Source: Colwellia sp. (GTDB taxonomy: Bacteria > Pseudomonadota > Gammaproteobacteria > Enterobacterales > Alteromonadaceae). Taken from it: a stretch of DNA of 64,000 nt. Under the pieces are notes generated by a model that was not told the origin of the DNA, did no database searches, and worked only from the letters and a program-made list of their open reading frames with translations. Of the stretch, positions 36,691 through 46,709 are shown in pieces (positions within the stretch are counted from its first letter, which is position 1; each line of letters starts with the position of its first letter). The translations under genes and the position numbers were made by a program. The stretch lies in NCBI GenBank assembly GCA_013215465.1, contig JABSOW010000001.1:1-64000 (forward strand), written 5' to 3'.

Positions 36691-37157
36691 TATTATTTCC
36701 CTTTATATTATTTGTTTTATGTTGATAATAAAATCACAATTATAATAATTTATTCTTTTTTCACCCCGAACATTAACAATAAACAATTCTTTTATCAATA
36801 ATTTATTCGTCGATACTACATAAATAACAAATTTTTTATTGATGTAAAATAACTTACTTTTAATTAACTGTTTTGTCGTTATTGGTTTTGGCTTGTCAGA
36901 TGGGTTAATTTAATTGACCACGTTAGATTGCCAATGCTAATGACACGCGATTAAAAGTTATCAATAAAAAAGCACTAACTATGTGGGGATATTATTGTGG
37001 CGAGGATAAGCTAAATAATAATGAGGAAAAAAGTATCGATTTGCTTGATTATCAAAAAAGCTGAGCTGCCAATTAGCCAATCACGCCTCTTGCAGGTTAT
37101 TCCTAACTTGGTGGTGTTATAACGTAAATGAAAAACAGAGGCCATAGTTACAGGTTA
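36691..37157. other. Upstream region of the TonB-receptor gene
   Basis: About 465 A+T-rich bases. It holds the receptor's leader and promoter; no gene is recognised. Confidence 0.4.
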
Positions 37158-37503
37158 TATGGCGCTTGATCAAATAAATTATTCGCGCCAACACTTAAAG
37201 AGGTTTCGCCATAGTTCTGTGAAGTAAAGCTATATGAATATTTAACATCTATGGTTGTATGAGATGCTCTTTCATCGTTTTCTTCTGATGTTAAGTCATT
37301 ATCATAACTACTTATACCCTAGTTACTTCAAAATGCAGGATTCAGCTGGAGGTATCATGGGTATATATTAACTGAACCTTTATCACTTGCTGCACCGGCA
37401 ACGAGATTAATATCATAAGCATCATTGGATGAACTTTGATAACGACCAGATAACTCTAAACCTTCATACCCTTGACGAGTAATAATATTTGCTACGCCAG
37501 CGT
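37158..37503 (-). pseudogene. Two fused remnants of a second TonB-receptor copy
   Basis: Bases 37158-37312 match about 34022-34168 (the receptor's 3' region) almost exactly, and 37356-37503 match about 36070-36222 (its plug region). In the remnant these two far-apart parts are joined through about 40 unrelated bases containing a small repeat. Roughly 1.9 kb between them has been lost, along with both ends, so this is a relic of a former tandem receptor gene. Confidence 0.85.
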
Positions 37504-37525
37504 TTGATTGAGCAATAACTATCTA

Positions 37526-37595
37526 TTGGGATTGAAAGCAACAATGTTATTGGAATATTTAGACCCTTTAGAATGATCACATATTTATTTGTATT
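37526..37595. repeat. Dispersed repeat, forward arm of an inverted pair
   Basis: The sequence TTGGGATTGAAAGCAAC then ATGTTATTGG, ATATTTAGACCCTTTA, ATCAC and finally TTGGTAT recurs in inverse orientation at 42027-42100. The TTGGTAT end matches the terminus of the MITE-like element at 27799. Confidence 0.75.
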
Positions 37596-37648
37596 GGTAT
37601 TATTCGACCCAATCGAAAGTTTATTCAACAAGAGCGTAGAAACAAGAC

Positions 37649-37682
37649 AAGTAAGCGCGCAATTAAACAGTGCGCTTACTTT
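37649..37682. terminator. Hairpin AAGTAAGCGC / GCGCTTACTT
   Basis: A 10-bp stem with TTTTA downstream. It precedes the protease gene and may end transcription of a lost upstream gene. Confidence 0.6.
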
Positions 37683-37792
37683 TATTCCATCTATACTCAA
37701 ATATTAAGTGAGGTATATTTTAGGTATTATGAAAAAGGACATTTATTCCACCTATTACTCTAATATCAAGTCTATTAGAAAGGAATATTATC

Positions 37793-40700
37793 GTGAAAAT
37801 ACATGTTAATAGTTATAGGTGGTATAGGTTTATGGATTTATCAAGGTCATTATTTATAGGTTTTTTCTTATTGTTGTTATTGACGTGCATGAATCAAAGT
37901 TATGCGATTAATGCCAGCCCGCACTCAATTAATGCCATGCAGCCTGATGGAACAAAAATCGTACTAAGGCTTAAAGGTGATGAACGTTTCCATTGGCAGG
38001 AAGATGCTAATGGCTATACGGTACTCAGGGATAAAGGGCGATATGTTTATGCTATTAAGGGACCTGACGGGCATTTGGTGCCGACTGCTTTTGAAGTTGG
38101 CAAAGCGAGCCCTAAGGCTAATGGATTACAGAAAAGAACACTTCCTTCTAGAGCAATTATTAAACAAATGCGCGCCTCTGGTCCTGGAGCCGCCAGTGAA
38201 AGCAGCAGCGCACCAGAACAGATAGCACCTATGGGATCAATACAAAACCTCGTTATCCCCATTCGTTTCAAAAATCATTGGGATACTACTAATCATCCGG
38301 CTACCGCGCCACGGACCGTGCCATCCGAGGCAAACCTTAATGTTTTATTTAACGCTCAATGTACGGCGGCGACACCGGTAAATTGTGATCAAAACCTCGT
38401 GCCTACAGGTAGCGTACGTGATGTTTATTCAGAGAATTCATATGGCCAGATGGATTTGGTATCTGAGATACAAACTTGGGTCGATCTTAGCAATACCGAA
38501 CAATACTATGCTAATGGGGCTTCTGCTGATCAGACCCTACATCAAGCACTGATAGAAGCTTTGAACGATGTCGACGGTGATGTAAATTTTTGTGATTATG
38601 ATACAGACCATGATGGCTATATTGATGCTATCGCTTTCGTTCATTCTGGTTATGCTGCTGAATGGGGTGGTACGGACGTAGATGATACCAATTACACCAA
38701 CCGTATTTGGTCGCATCGTTGGGTCATTTGGGATACTAACGGCGATGGAGACTACACAGTAGCTGACACAGAATGGCAATCACAGGACAATTGTGGCAGC
38801 TACCCTGCGGTCAAAGTATGGGACTACCATATCAGCCCCAGCCTTTGGCGGACATCAGGCTCTGATATTGGTCGCATTGGTGTTATTGCCCATGAAACCG
38901 GCCACTTCTTTGGCTTACCTGACCTTTATGATACCGATGCCGATGATAGTGGTGAAGGGATTGGTTCATACGGCATGATGGCAAATTCATGGGGTTTTGA
39001 CGGGTCACAGTACTATCCACCTCACTTTTCAGCATGGAGTAAGATTAATCTTGGCTGGGTAAATCCTACTGTTATAGATACGGCGGGTTTTTATTCATTG
39101 CAACAGGCCGAATCTTTCGGGGAAGTCTATCGGGTGAACAATGGTTATCCCGCAGGTGAATACCTATTAATTGAAAACCGCCAACCGGTTGGTTTTGACA
39201 ATGCTATGCCTCAAGGTGGTTTAGCAATTTGGCATATTGACGATACTGCTGACTATAACAGCCAAGGTTATCCTGGCCAGCAAGTGATACCTGGTGGTGC
39301 ATGGCCTGATAATGGTATGCATTATCGTGTGGCGTTATTACAGGCCGATGGTAATTACGATCTTGAGCATGGACCCTACCGTGGTGACAGTGGTGATGTA
39401 TGGCACTTTGATGGCGTTAGTGAAATTAATGGCTCCACCGTGCCCGGCACAGATACTTATCAGAGCGGCGTAATCACGGCTACGGGAAACAGAATCTATA
39501 ATATTTCTGTTGCTGGCAGTTCTATGAGTTTTGATTTTGATAATGGTCAAGCTGTTGCTATTGAGCCACCGATAACACCGACTTTAGATACAGCAGTGTA
39601 TGACGGGGTTGGTAATGTAAATTTGGCATGGACAGATTTGTCTGATAACGAAGATGGTTTTAAAGTTTTCCGTAATAGCGATGACGTTTGTAGTCTCTCC
39701 GCTAGTGCTGGTGTTGGTGTTGTTATGAATTGTCAGGACACGGGCGTTCCAGCTGGAGAACACACTTATATAGTGCAGGCATTTAATTCAGGAGGAGTAG
39801 CAGATTCAAATGTGCTTAATGTCACCATTACATTACCTCCTATCGCCTATGCATCCAGTGAAAGTACTATTTTTGGGTCAGTGGCTGGCTCCTATCTTGA
39901 TACGTATGTCTTCGCGGGCTTTGAAACACTGACTGAAGTAGAGTCTGGTGGTAAGCCATCTAAGCGTACTAGCAGACTAGAACATATCTGGCAGTTTAAT
40001 AATGTTGGTATTGGTCTGGTAACCACGCTCACGGTAGATGCCATAGCAGCACTTAATGGCGAGGGTGATAACTTTGCCTTCAGCTATTCAGTGGATGGTG
40101 GTCAGTCTTACGCCGATGCATTTGTGCTAACAGCAAACGGTATAAGTGACACCATGCTAGCTGAATTGTCTGGTGTTAGTGATACGGTTTTGGTCAAGGT
40201 TATAGATACGAATCGTTCTAGAAGAAGTCGAGTGCTGGACAGCATTAGCGTGCAACAAATGTCGATTGGTTGGACTGATGTTGTTGACTTCACGCCACCA
40301 ACTAATTTGACCGCAACCGCTGTGTCAGACACCCAAATTAATCTGGCCTGGACAGATGGCTCAGGTGAAAGTGGTTATGTCGTGCGAGATGAGTTACATG
40401 CAGATGTACGGACCGGTATTGCTGCTAATACAACAACGACGTCAATAACCGGTCTTACGCCACAAAATACGTACACCTATGTGGTTTGCGGTATTAGTTC
40501 TGCAACAAGTGAATTAGATTGCAGTGACTTTGCCACGGAAACAACCCTTGCTGATCTAGGTGATGCACCTATATTAACCTCAGCTGTGGGCTCAAAAGTA
40601 AAGGGTAGGCAACAGGTTGTTTTATCCTGGGCTTACACGGGTACTGTCGATATTTATCGTACTGGCACATCGTCTAAAACCGTTACCGGCGTGACAGCAA

Positions 40701-40810
40701 CGAGTTACCTTGACGTAATTGGGGCCAAAGGCGGTGCAACGTATAACTATCAAGTGTGCCCTACTGGCGATACGATCAATTGCTCAAGTACGCTTACGGT
40801 TGTCTTCTAG
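37793..40810 (+). CDS. Secreted M6-family metalloprotease with fibronectin-like domains
   Basis: A 1,005-residue exported protease of the immune inhibitor A/M6 type. The signal anchor at about 16-40 precedes an M6 propeptide (NGYTVLRDKGRYVYA). The zinc site is at about 367 (VIAHETGHFFGLPDLYD, the family's HExxHxxGxxD), followed by SYGMMANSWGF. Two fibronectin type III-like domains follow (about 595-680 and 830-920: NLTATAVSDTQINLAWTDGS), with a beta-rich C-terminus that has neither a GlyGly-CTERM tail nor an anchor. The GTG at 37793 has AAGGA 8 bases upstream; the ATG at 37832 is less likely. It probably degrades extracellular protein. Confidence 0.9.
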   Translation: MKIHVNSYRWYRFMDLSRSLFIGFFLLLLLTCMNQSYAINASPHSINAMQPDGTKIVLRLKGDERFHWQEDANGYTVLRDKGRYVYAIKGPDGHLVPTAFEVGKASPKANGLQKRTLPSRAIIKQMRASGPGAASESSSAPEQIAPMGSIQNLVIPIRFKNHWDTTNHPATAPRTVPSEANLNVLFNAQCTAATPVNCDQNLVPTGSVRDVYSENSYGQMDLVSEIQTWVDLSNTEQYYANGASADQTLHQALIEALNDVDGDVNFCDYDTDHDGYIDAIAFVHSGYAAEWGGTDVDDTNYTNRIWSHRWVIWDTNGDGDYTVADTEWQSQDNCGSYPAVKVWDYHISPSLWRTSGSDIGRIGVIAHETGHFFGLPDLYDTDADDSGEGIGSYGMMANSWGFDGSQYYPPHFSAWSKINLGWVNPTVIDTAGFYSLQQAESFGEVYRVNNGYPAGEYLLIENRQPVGFDNAMPQGGLAIWHIDDTADYNSQGYPGQQVIPGGAWPDNGMHYRVALLQADGNYDLEHGPYRGDSGDVWHFDGVSEINGSTVPGTDTYQSGVITATGNRIYNISVAGSSMSFDFDNGQAVAIEPPITPTLDTAVYDGVGNVNLAWTDLSDNEDGFKVFRNSDDVCSLSASAGVGVVMNCQDTGVPAGEHTYIVQAFNSGGVADSNVLNVTITLPPIAYASSESTIFGSVAGSYLDTYVFAGFETLTEVESGGKPSKRTSRLEHIWQFNNVGIGLVTTLTVDAIAALNGEGDNFAFSYSVDGGQSYADAFVLTANGISDTMLAELSGVSDTVLVKVIDTNRSRRSRVLDSISVQQMSIGWTDVVDFTPPTNLTATAVSDTQINLAWTDGSGESGYVVRDELHADVRTGIAANTTTTSITGLTPQNTYTYVVCGISSATSELDCSDFATETTLADLGDAPILTSAVGSKVKGRQQVVLSWAYTGTVDIYRTGTSSKTVTGVTATSYLDVIGAKGGATYNYQVCPTGDTINCSSTLTVVF

Positions 40811-41295
40811 TGAATCGGATTTGGAAACGCAAGTCTCGTATTTCTAGGGGCAAACCTAGAAATACGAAGACAAAGTGGAGTCAGTGCTTTGTGTGAGGTA
40901 TGTAACTGCCATTCTATAAGACAACGTGATGTTACATAAATGTGTGGATTTCACTGGATTTAGCTGGATTACTTTGGATATAAAAAAACAGAAACACCTT
41001 GTTATTAAATGTTATTCTGGTCTTTATTAGTTCTTAATGAACCTTTAATGGGGGACGAGGGCTGAAATTTCAATTTCCATAAATAAGAATCAATAATATT
41101 TACGTAATTGAATTCAATTAACTAAAAGTTATAAGTCAATTATATTTATTCATTGTTATTATGTGGTTATTGTAACTAACATACCGTTTATTAAGATGAA
41201 CAATGTAATAGCAGCTGCGACTTGCCGTTCAAAAGACATGGTCAAATAATTTAGTGTCAAGCTAAATGGCCAATTCAAAAATGGAGACTTTAGTA
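40811..41295. other. Intergenic with a 12-bp hairpin at 40837-40866
   Basis: After the protease stop lies a perfect hairpin, CGTATTTCTAGG / CCTAGAAATACG with a 6-base loop, probably its 3' end. The remaining 400 bases hold no recognised gene and end with the leader of the racemase-family gene. Confidence 0.5.
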
Positions 41296-42015
41296 ATGGT
41301 AACAAAAATTTTATCTTCGCAAGCGCCGTTGATCGGTATTCTATGCTGGGAAGAAGGCTGCAGTCCTCGTGGCTTGGAACAACTTGAATCACTCGTTGGA
41401 AATAGTACTAATCCAGAGACATTTCCGTTTCCAGTAAAATATAGCAGAATAAAAGGGGCTAATATCCATACGATTCTCGAATCTCCTTGTCAAAACACTT
41501 TAAAATCAATGATCAATGAAGCAAAAGAAATGGAAAATCAGGGGATTAAAGCAATTACAACTAGTTGTGGCTTTAACGCAATTTTTCAGAAAGAGCTTGC
41601 TGATGCGGTAAATATTCCAGTATTTACCTCAAGTCTAATGCAGGTACCTATGGTGCAGAATATGCTAGGAAAACATAAAAGGTTAGGCGTTATCACGGCC
41701 AAAAAATCTGCTCTTTCAACAAAGCATTTGCAAAATGTTGGCATAAACATTGATGTTGCTCTTCATATTGAAGGACTAGAAACTAGCACAGAATGGAATA
41801 AAATTTTTTTATCACCCTATGATGATATTGACCTTGTCAAAATAGAAAGCGATATAATTGATATTGTCTCTCTAATGATGACGCAATCAGACATTGGTGC
41901 TTTTATACTTGAGTGCACAGATCTTCCGCCATTTGCCGATATTATTCGTAAGGTGACTAGACGTCCAGTATTTGATTTTGTTTCCTTGACAAATTTTGTA
42001 CATCAGTCGCTTTAA
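41296..42015 (+). CDS. Asp/Glu/hydantoin racemase-family protein
   Basis: A 239-residue cytoplasmic protein of the PLP-independent racemase superfamily. Two catalytic cysteines are in conserved settings: Cys91 in ITTSCGFNAIF and a second in FILECTDLPPFADII. The family interconverts D- and L-forms of Asp, Glu or hydantoins; related proteins include maleate isomerase. I placed the start at the ATG at 41296 because GGAG lies about 9 bases before it. It lies upstream of the amino-acid cluster on the same strand, separated by 670 bases, so a supporting role in D-amino acid metabolism is an inference from position. Confidence 0.75.
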   Translation: MVTKILSSQAPLIGILCWEEGCSPRGLEQLESLVGNSTNPETFPFPVKYSRIKGANIHTILESPCQNTLKSMINEAKEMENQGIKAITTSCGFNAIFQKELADAVNIPVFTSSLMQVPMVQNMLGKHKRLGVITAKKSALSTKHLQNVGINIDVALHIEGLETSTEWNKIFLSPYDDIDLVKIESDIIDIVSLMMTQSDIGAFILECTDLPPFADIIRKVTRRPVFDFVSLTNFVHQSL

Positions 42016-42026
42016 ATATCTTAATT

Positions 42027-42100
42027 ATACCAATCAGACTAACTAAGTGATCTTTTTAAAGGGTCTAAATATCCAATAACATCGTTGCTTTCAATCCCAA
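42027..42100. repeat. Dispersed repeat, inverted arm
   Basis: The inverse complement of the segment at 37526-37595: ATACCAA, then GTGAT, AAAGGGTCTAAATAT, CCAATAAC, GTTGCTTTCAATCCCAA. Together the arms bracket the protease and racemase genes. Confidence 0.75.
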
Positions 42101-42682
42101 AAGCCTGAATTAGTATTATTAACTTAGGCTTTCACGATCACGTACTAACACTCCCAACGGGTTACTTGTCTAGTGAATTAAATCTAACCCATGGCTCAAG
42201 ATAGCAGTTCTTAAAAAGTTAGCTCTACACTACAATGCTATTCAACAAACGACTTTAAACGTAGAAGTCGAATGCCATAATTTTTCAGTTGAGTGTATTA
42301 AAACCGTGTTGTTGCTAATCATTATCAAACATGCCTATGCACTTGGTTCAGGACTATTTTAACCAGTACAAGTGAGCAATAATTTAATCAAATTGATATA
42401 AGTTTGCCACCTCAGAAAGGTTGAATGAGTAATACCCTAAGTGCTTCCTATTCAAGTGACAGCAATAGAAAATAACAGAATAACAAAAAGTTATGAATCT
42501 ATAGGTATTATTCATTTGTATTATACAATATATATTAATAAAGTTTGATTCGGAACGATCCTTGGATGAAAGGGACGATCCGCAAAGAGTTTACATCGGA
42601 AGGAAATATTTCCTTTAAAGAAGAAAGAGTAAAAATCATTATTATAAAAATAATCACTACTGAAATTTTTTAGGGAAAAAAT
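42101..42682. other. Leader region of the second TonB-receptor gene
   Basis: About 580 bases without an intact gene. A plus-strand frame ending near 42361 (ending IIIKHAYALGSGLF) looks coding-like but has no start. The promoter of the receptor gene should be in the last 200 bases. Confidence 0.35.
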
Positions 42683-45238
42683 ATGTTAAAGAGATTTAAA
42701 TTGAAAAGCCTTGTCGTTGCTATGGGCATGAGCTGTATCGTTGTTCCAGTCTTAGCACAAGACAATGAATCCACCAAGGCAGATGTGGATGAAGTCATTG
42801 TGGTCGTTGGTTCGCGCGCTGCACCTCGTTCTATTGCCGACTCCCCCGTGCCCATTGATGTAATTGGTGGTAATGAATTAATGGCGAATGGCATTTCAGA
42901 TATGAATAGTTTGTTACGTACAGCTACTCCATCCTATAATGTTAGTGCCCAGTCTATTAACGATGGTGCAACAATCGTTAGACCAGCGTCTTTACGTGGT
43001 TTATCGCCTGATTCAACATTGATTCTTGTTAATGGCAAACGTCGCCATAAAGGTTCCATTATTGCCTTCGATGGTGGTGGTATTGCTGATGGCGCACAAA
43101 GCCCTGATGTATCTACTATTCCAGCGATCGCTTTAAAACAAGTAGAAGTGTTACGAGATGGTGCTTCTGCACAATATGGCTCTGACGCTGTTGCTGGTGT
43201 TATTAACTTTGTGCTGCGAGATAATGATAGTGGCGGTCAATTTGAATTGAAAATGGGACAGTTTTCTGAAGGCGATGGTGAGCAAGTTACTTTATCTGGT
43301 AATATCGGCATGGGCCTAAGTGATAACGGTTTCGCTAATTTCAGTTTTGAGGTAAATCAACAAGATCCAACCAGTCGAAGTATTCAGCGAAGTGATGCTC
43401 AAGCACTGATCGATGCAGGTAACACCAGTGTTAGAACGCCAGCAGCTCAAGTATGGGGCTCTCCTGAAATTTCAGATGACTTTAAACTATTCTTAAATAC
43501 TGGTATAGAGTTAGCCAATGGTGGTGATGCTTATATGTATGGTAACTGGTCGGAAAAAACAGTGGAAGGTGGTTTCTATTACCGTAACCCAAATACACGT
43601 GGTGGTGTTTTTAAAGGGCCAGGCGTAGATGATGGTGCAGGCTTTGATGATGATGGTAATATAATTCTAACACCGACTATCCTTACCGGTGATTTAACCC
43701 CAGGTGCCACTGATAATTCTGCTTGTCCCATAGTACGAGTAATCAATGATGCACCAGATGCCAATGCCTTAGCCTCTTTAACTGGCGCAAATTGCTATGC
43801 TCATAACCTTCGTTTTCCAGGTGGTTTCACACCCTTCTTTGGTGGTGATGTTATTGATCTTTCCTTGGTGATGGGAACTAAAGGCGAGTTTAGTGATGGC
43901 ACCCTATATGATTTCAGCGCTGGTGTTGGTGAGCACTCGACCGAATTTCATATCAGTAATACCCTAAACTCTTCATTAGGTCCTAATAGCCCCACTGAAT
44001 TTACACCGGGCGCTTATGCACAACTAGAAAAATCTATCAATGCTGATTTCTCTAAAGAGCTAGAATCGATAATGGGTCTTGAATCGATTATCGTCTCTTA
44101 TGGTGTTGAATTAAGACAAGAATCATTTACCATTACGGCTGGTGATGAAGCCTCTTGGCAGATAGGTCCACTTGTTGGACAAGGTTTTAGTATTGGTTCA
44201 AATGGTTTTCCCGGCTTTAAACCCGCGGATGCTGGTACAACATCACGCGTTAGTAAAGCGGTATATTTAGATACTGAAAGTTTTATTACTGAAGAACTTT
44301 TATTGCAAGTTGCCGTTAGATATGAAGACTTTAGTGATTTCGGTTCTGCTTTTAACTGGAAGCTAGCAGGGTTGTATGACATTAACGACTCGTTTAAATT
44401 GCGAGCGTCAGTTAGTACCGGCTTCCGTGCGCCCTCTATTGGTCAAAACAGCGTTCGTTCCGTGCAAACTCAAAATGAAGATGGCATCTTAGTCGATATT
44501 GCTACCTTGCCACCAACTAACCCTGTGGCAGTTAAATTTGGCGGCGTTGCCTTAACCCCTGAAGAGTCATTTAGTTACGCTTTTGGTTCGGTCTACAGCA
44601 ATGGAGACTTTTTCTTAACAGCAGACTATTTTAATATTGAAGTGACCGATCGCATTACCCAAACATCTTCTATTATTTTATCAGATGCAGACCGAGCCGA
44701 GTTAACCGAACAAGGTGTTACCGATGCCATCGGTTTGTCTAGAGTGAAGTTTTTCACCAATGATTTTGATACCACCACACAGGGTATCGATATTGTTGCT
44801 AATTACTCGAATGAAATGTTTAATGGTGAAATGAAATATGCACTTGCCTTTAACTGGACAGAAACTACGGTAGATAAGTTTGGTGATAATGTTAAAGAAT
44901 CAAAAATTAAACGCTTAGAAGGGTCGTTACCTAAAACTAAAGGTTCATTTACAGTAAACTACTTAGCAGACTCATGGAGCTTAATGACTAGAGTAAACTA
45001 TTATGGTGATTGGGCTCAGTTCTCTCCAGATATTGAAGGCGAAGTTGCAGTGCTACTTGATGCAGAATTCAATTATCACGTAAGTGAGGCTGTTGGTTTG
45101 TCATTAGGTGTTAACAACATAACGGATGATAACGGACCTGTTGATGAATTACATGGCAGTGGCCGTATGTATTCAGCAATTTCGCCATATGGTTTCAATG
45201 GCCGATTCATTTACGGAAAAGTATCTTATCGCTTTTAA
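42683..45238 (+). CDS. TonB-dependent outer-membrane receptor of the amine cluster
   Basis: A receptor of 851 residues. A signal peptide (1-25) is followed by DEVIVVVGSRAAPRSIADSP as TonB-box region, a plug with LILVNGKRRHKGSIIAFDGG and EVLRDGASAQYGSDAVAGVI, and a barrel closing with RFIYGKVSYRF. This 'RHKGS' plug type is common among receptors tied to catabolic clusters in marine proteobacteria. It begins the likely operon-like run receptor, saccharopine dehydrogenase, NhaC carrier, and probably imports the substrate they process. Confidence 0.85.
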   Translation: MLKRFKLKSLVVAMGMSCIVVPVLAQDNESTKADVDEVIVVVGSRAAPRSIADSPVPIDVIGGNELMANGISDMNSLLRTATPSYNVSAQSINDGATIVRPASLRGLSPDSTLILVNGKRRHKGSIIAFDGGGIADGAQSPDVSTIPAIALKQVEVLRDGASAQYGSDAVAGVINFVLRDNDSGGQFELKMGQFSEGDGEQVTLSGNIGMGLSDNGFANFSFEVNQQDPTSRSIQRSDAQALIDAGNTSVRTPAAQVWGSPEISDDFKLFLNTGIELANGGDAYMYGNWSEKTVEGGFYYRNPNTRGGVFKGPGVDDGAGFDDDGNIILTPTILTGDLTPGATDNSACPIVRVINDAPDANALASLTGANCYAHNLRFPGGFTPFFGGDVIDLSLVMGTKGEFSDGTLYDFSAGVGEHSTEFHISNTLNSSLGPNSPTEFTPGAYAQLEKSINADFSKELESIMGLESIIVSYGVELRQESFTITAGDEASWQIGPLVGQGFSIGSNGFPGFKPADAGTTSRVSKAVYLDTESFITEELLLQVAVRYEDFSDFGSAFNWKLAGLYDINDSFKLRASVSTGFRAPSIGQNSVRSVQTQNEDGILVDIATLPPTNPVAVKFGGVALTPEESFSYAFGSVYSNGDFFLTADYFNIEVTDRITQTSSIILSDADRAELTEQGVTDAIGLSRVKFFTNDFDTTTQGIDIVANYSNEMFNGEMKYALAFNWTETTVDKFGDNVKESKIKRLEGSLPKTKGSFTVNYLADSWSLMTRVNYYGDWAQFSPDIEGEVAVLLDAEFNYHVSEAVGLSLGVNNITDDNGPVDELHGSGRMYSAISPYGFNGRFIYGKVSYRF

Positions 45239-45499
45239 CCATTTTGGTTCATAGTGTAAAACACCTACGTTAGCTTTATGCCGTCTACTTAGTAATAAGG
45301 GGGCGGTTAACTATCGCTGTTTATGAAAATGAGCAGCCTTTTTCTTTTAAATTTATAATCATTACTTAGGTTAAGCCAATCATGCCGTTATCGGCACTTA
45401 TCCATTCATTACTAACAATAGATAAGCGGTGAAGCAGCGTAAGCCTAAACTCAATAAAAACCAATTAATGTAATTGGATACTAGTAAGGTCACATAGAT

Positions 45500-46582
45500 A
45501 TGACAAAACCACATCTTTGGTTACGTGCTGAAACAAAACAGTTAGAAGAGCGTATTGCGCTGACACCAAGTATCGCTAAGCAGCTTTTAGCTGCAGGGTT
45601 TCAAATAACGGTCGAGGAATCAGAGCAAAGCGCAATTTCTAGTGATAAATATCAACAAGTGGGTTGTGAAATTCAGCTGGCACATAGTTGGCGCCGCGCG
45701 CCTGAACATTGCATTATATTAGGTTTAAAAGAACTATCTTCAGACAATTTTCCGCTGATTCATAGTCATATTCATTTTGCTCATGTGTATAAAAACCAGC
45801 AAGGTTGGCAGTCTTTTTTACAACGCTTCGTCGAAGGTAAAGGTCAGCTATTTGATTTAGAATATTTGGTTGATGAAAACAAACGACGTATTGCCGCCTT
45901 TGGTTATTGGGCCGGTTTTGCCGGTGCTGCGGTTGCATTAAAAGCCTTTGCTGGACGCTGCCAGAATAACAATCCGATATTAGCGCCATTATCCTCATCA
46001 CCAAACAAAAAAACACTCGTTGATGACATCAAAGCATTGTTAAATAAACATTCTGATTCAGTGAAGATGTTGGTCATTGGTGCTAAAGGTCGTAGTGGTC
46101 GTGGTGCCGTTGAAATGGCTGAATTAGCTGGCGTTAACGTGACACAATGGGATATAGATGAAACCAAAGTGGGGGGACCCTTTCCACAATTACTGGCATA
46201 TGATGTCATTATAAATTGTGTTTTTGTTCAGTCGGCTTTACCACCATTTTTAACCACTGATATGCTGCAACAAGAAGGCCGTCGACTCGCTATCATTTGT
46301 GATGTCAGCTGCGATCCCTACGGTGATTACAATCCTTTGCCAATTTATGATAAATGTACTACTTTTTCAAAACCAACCTTACGTTTAATTGATGGTAAAA
46401 ACCCGTTAGATCTAATTGCTATTGATCATCTTCCGTCATTACTGCCCGTTGAAAGTAGTGAAGACTTTTGTCAGCAGTTGCTGCCGCACTTGTTACAGTT
46501 AAATAATGTAAATCAGGGTGTCTGGCAACGCGCCAATGATATTTTTGTCAGTAAATTAAATGAAATAACACTGCTTAAATAA
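45500..46582 (+). CDS. LYS1-type saccharopine dehydrogenase (NAD+, L-lysine-forming)
   Basis: A 360-residue soluble enzyme with the alanine dehydrogenase/saccharopine dehydrogenase fold. The N-terminal domain begins HLWLRAETKQLEERIALTPS. Lys77 (ILGLKELSS) and His95 (HIHFAHVYKNQ) fall where the fungal LYS1 catalytic Lys77 and His96 are. The NAD site is near 191-202 (VIGAKGRSGRGAVEMA), and CDVSCDPYGDYNP follows. LYS1 cleaves saccharopine to lysine and 2-oxoglutarate; the fungal pathway is not expected in this organism, so a catabolic role on saccharopine or another secondary amine is inferred. Confidence 0.85.
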   Translation: MTKPHLWLRAETKQLEERIALTPSIAKQLLAAGFQITVEESEQSAISSDKYQQVGCEIQLAHSWRRAPEHCIILGLKELSSDNFPLIHSHIHFAHVYKNQQGWQSFLQRFVEGKGQLFDLEYLVDENKRRIAAFGYWAGFAGAAVALKAFAGRCQNNNPILAPLSSSPNKKTLVDDIKALLNKHSDSVKMLVIGAKGRSGRGAVEMAELAGVNVTQWDIDETKVGGPFPQLLAYDVIINCVFVQSALPPFLTTDMLQQEGRRLAIICDVSCDPYGDYNPLPIYDKCTTFSKPTLRLIDGKNPLDLIAIDHLPSLLPVESSEDFCQQLLPHLLQLNNVNQGVWQRANDIFVSKLNEITLLK

Positions 46583-46709
46583 TAAATTGCATAGGTTAGT
46601 CTCTCTTTTAATTTAACTTATCATCTTTTATTAATCTCAGATGGCAAAACCCGTGGCACCGCATTTAGATGTTGCCACGGATTTAGCCATCGCATAACAA
46701 GGTCACAAT

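Noticed and set aside
37464..37700. Minus-strand frame of 78 codons
   Set aside because: It spans the receptor relic, a dispersed repeat and a terminator hairpin; not a gene.
37793..40810. M6 protease as a rhombosortase (GlyGly-CTERM) substrate
   Set aside because: The C-terminus ends in a beta-strand sequence (NCSSTLTVVF) without a GG motif, hydrophobic anchor or basic tail.
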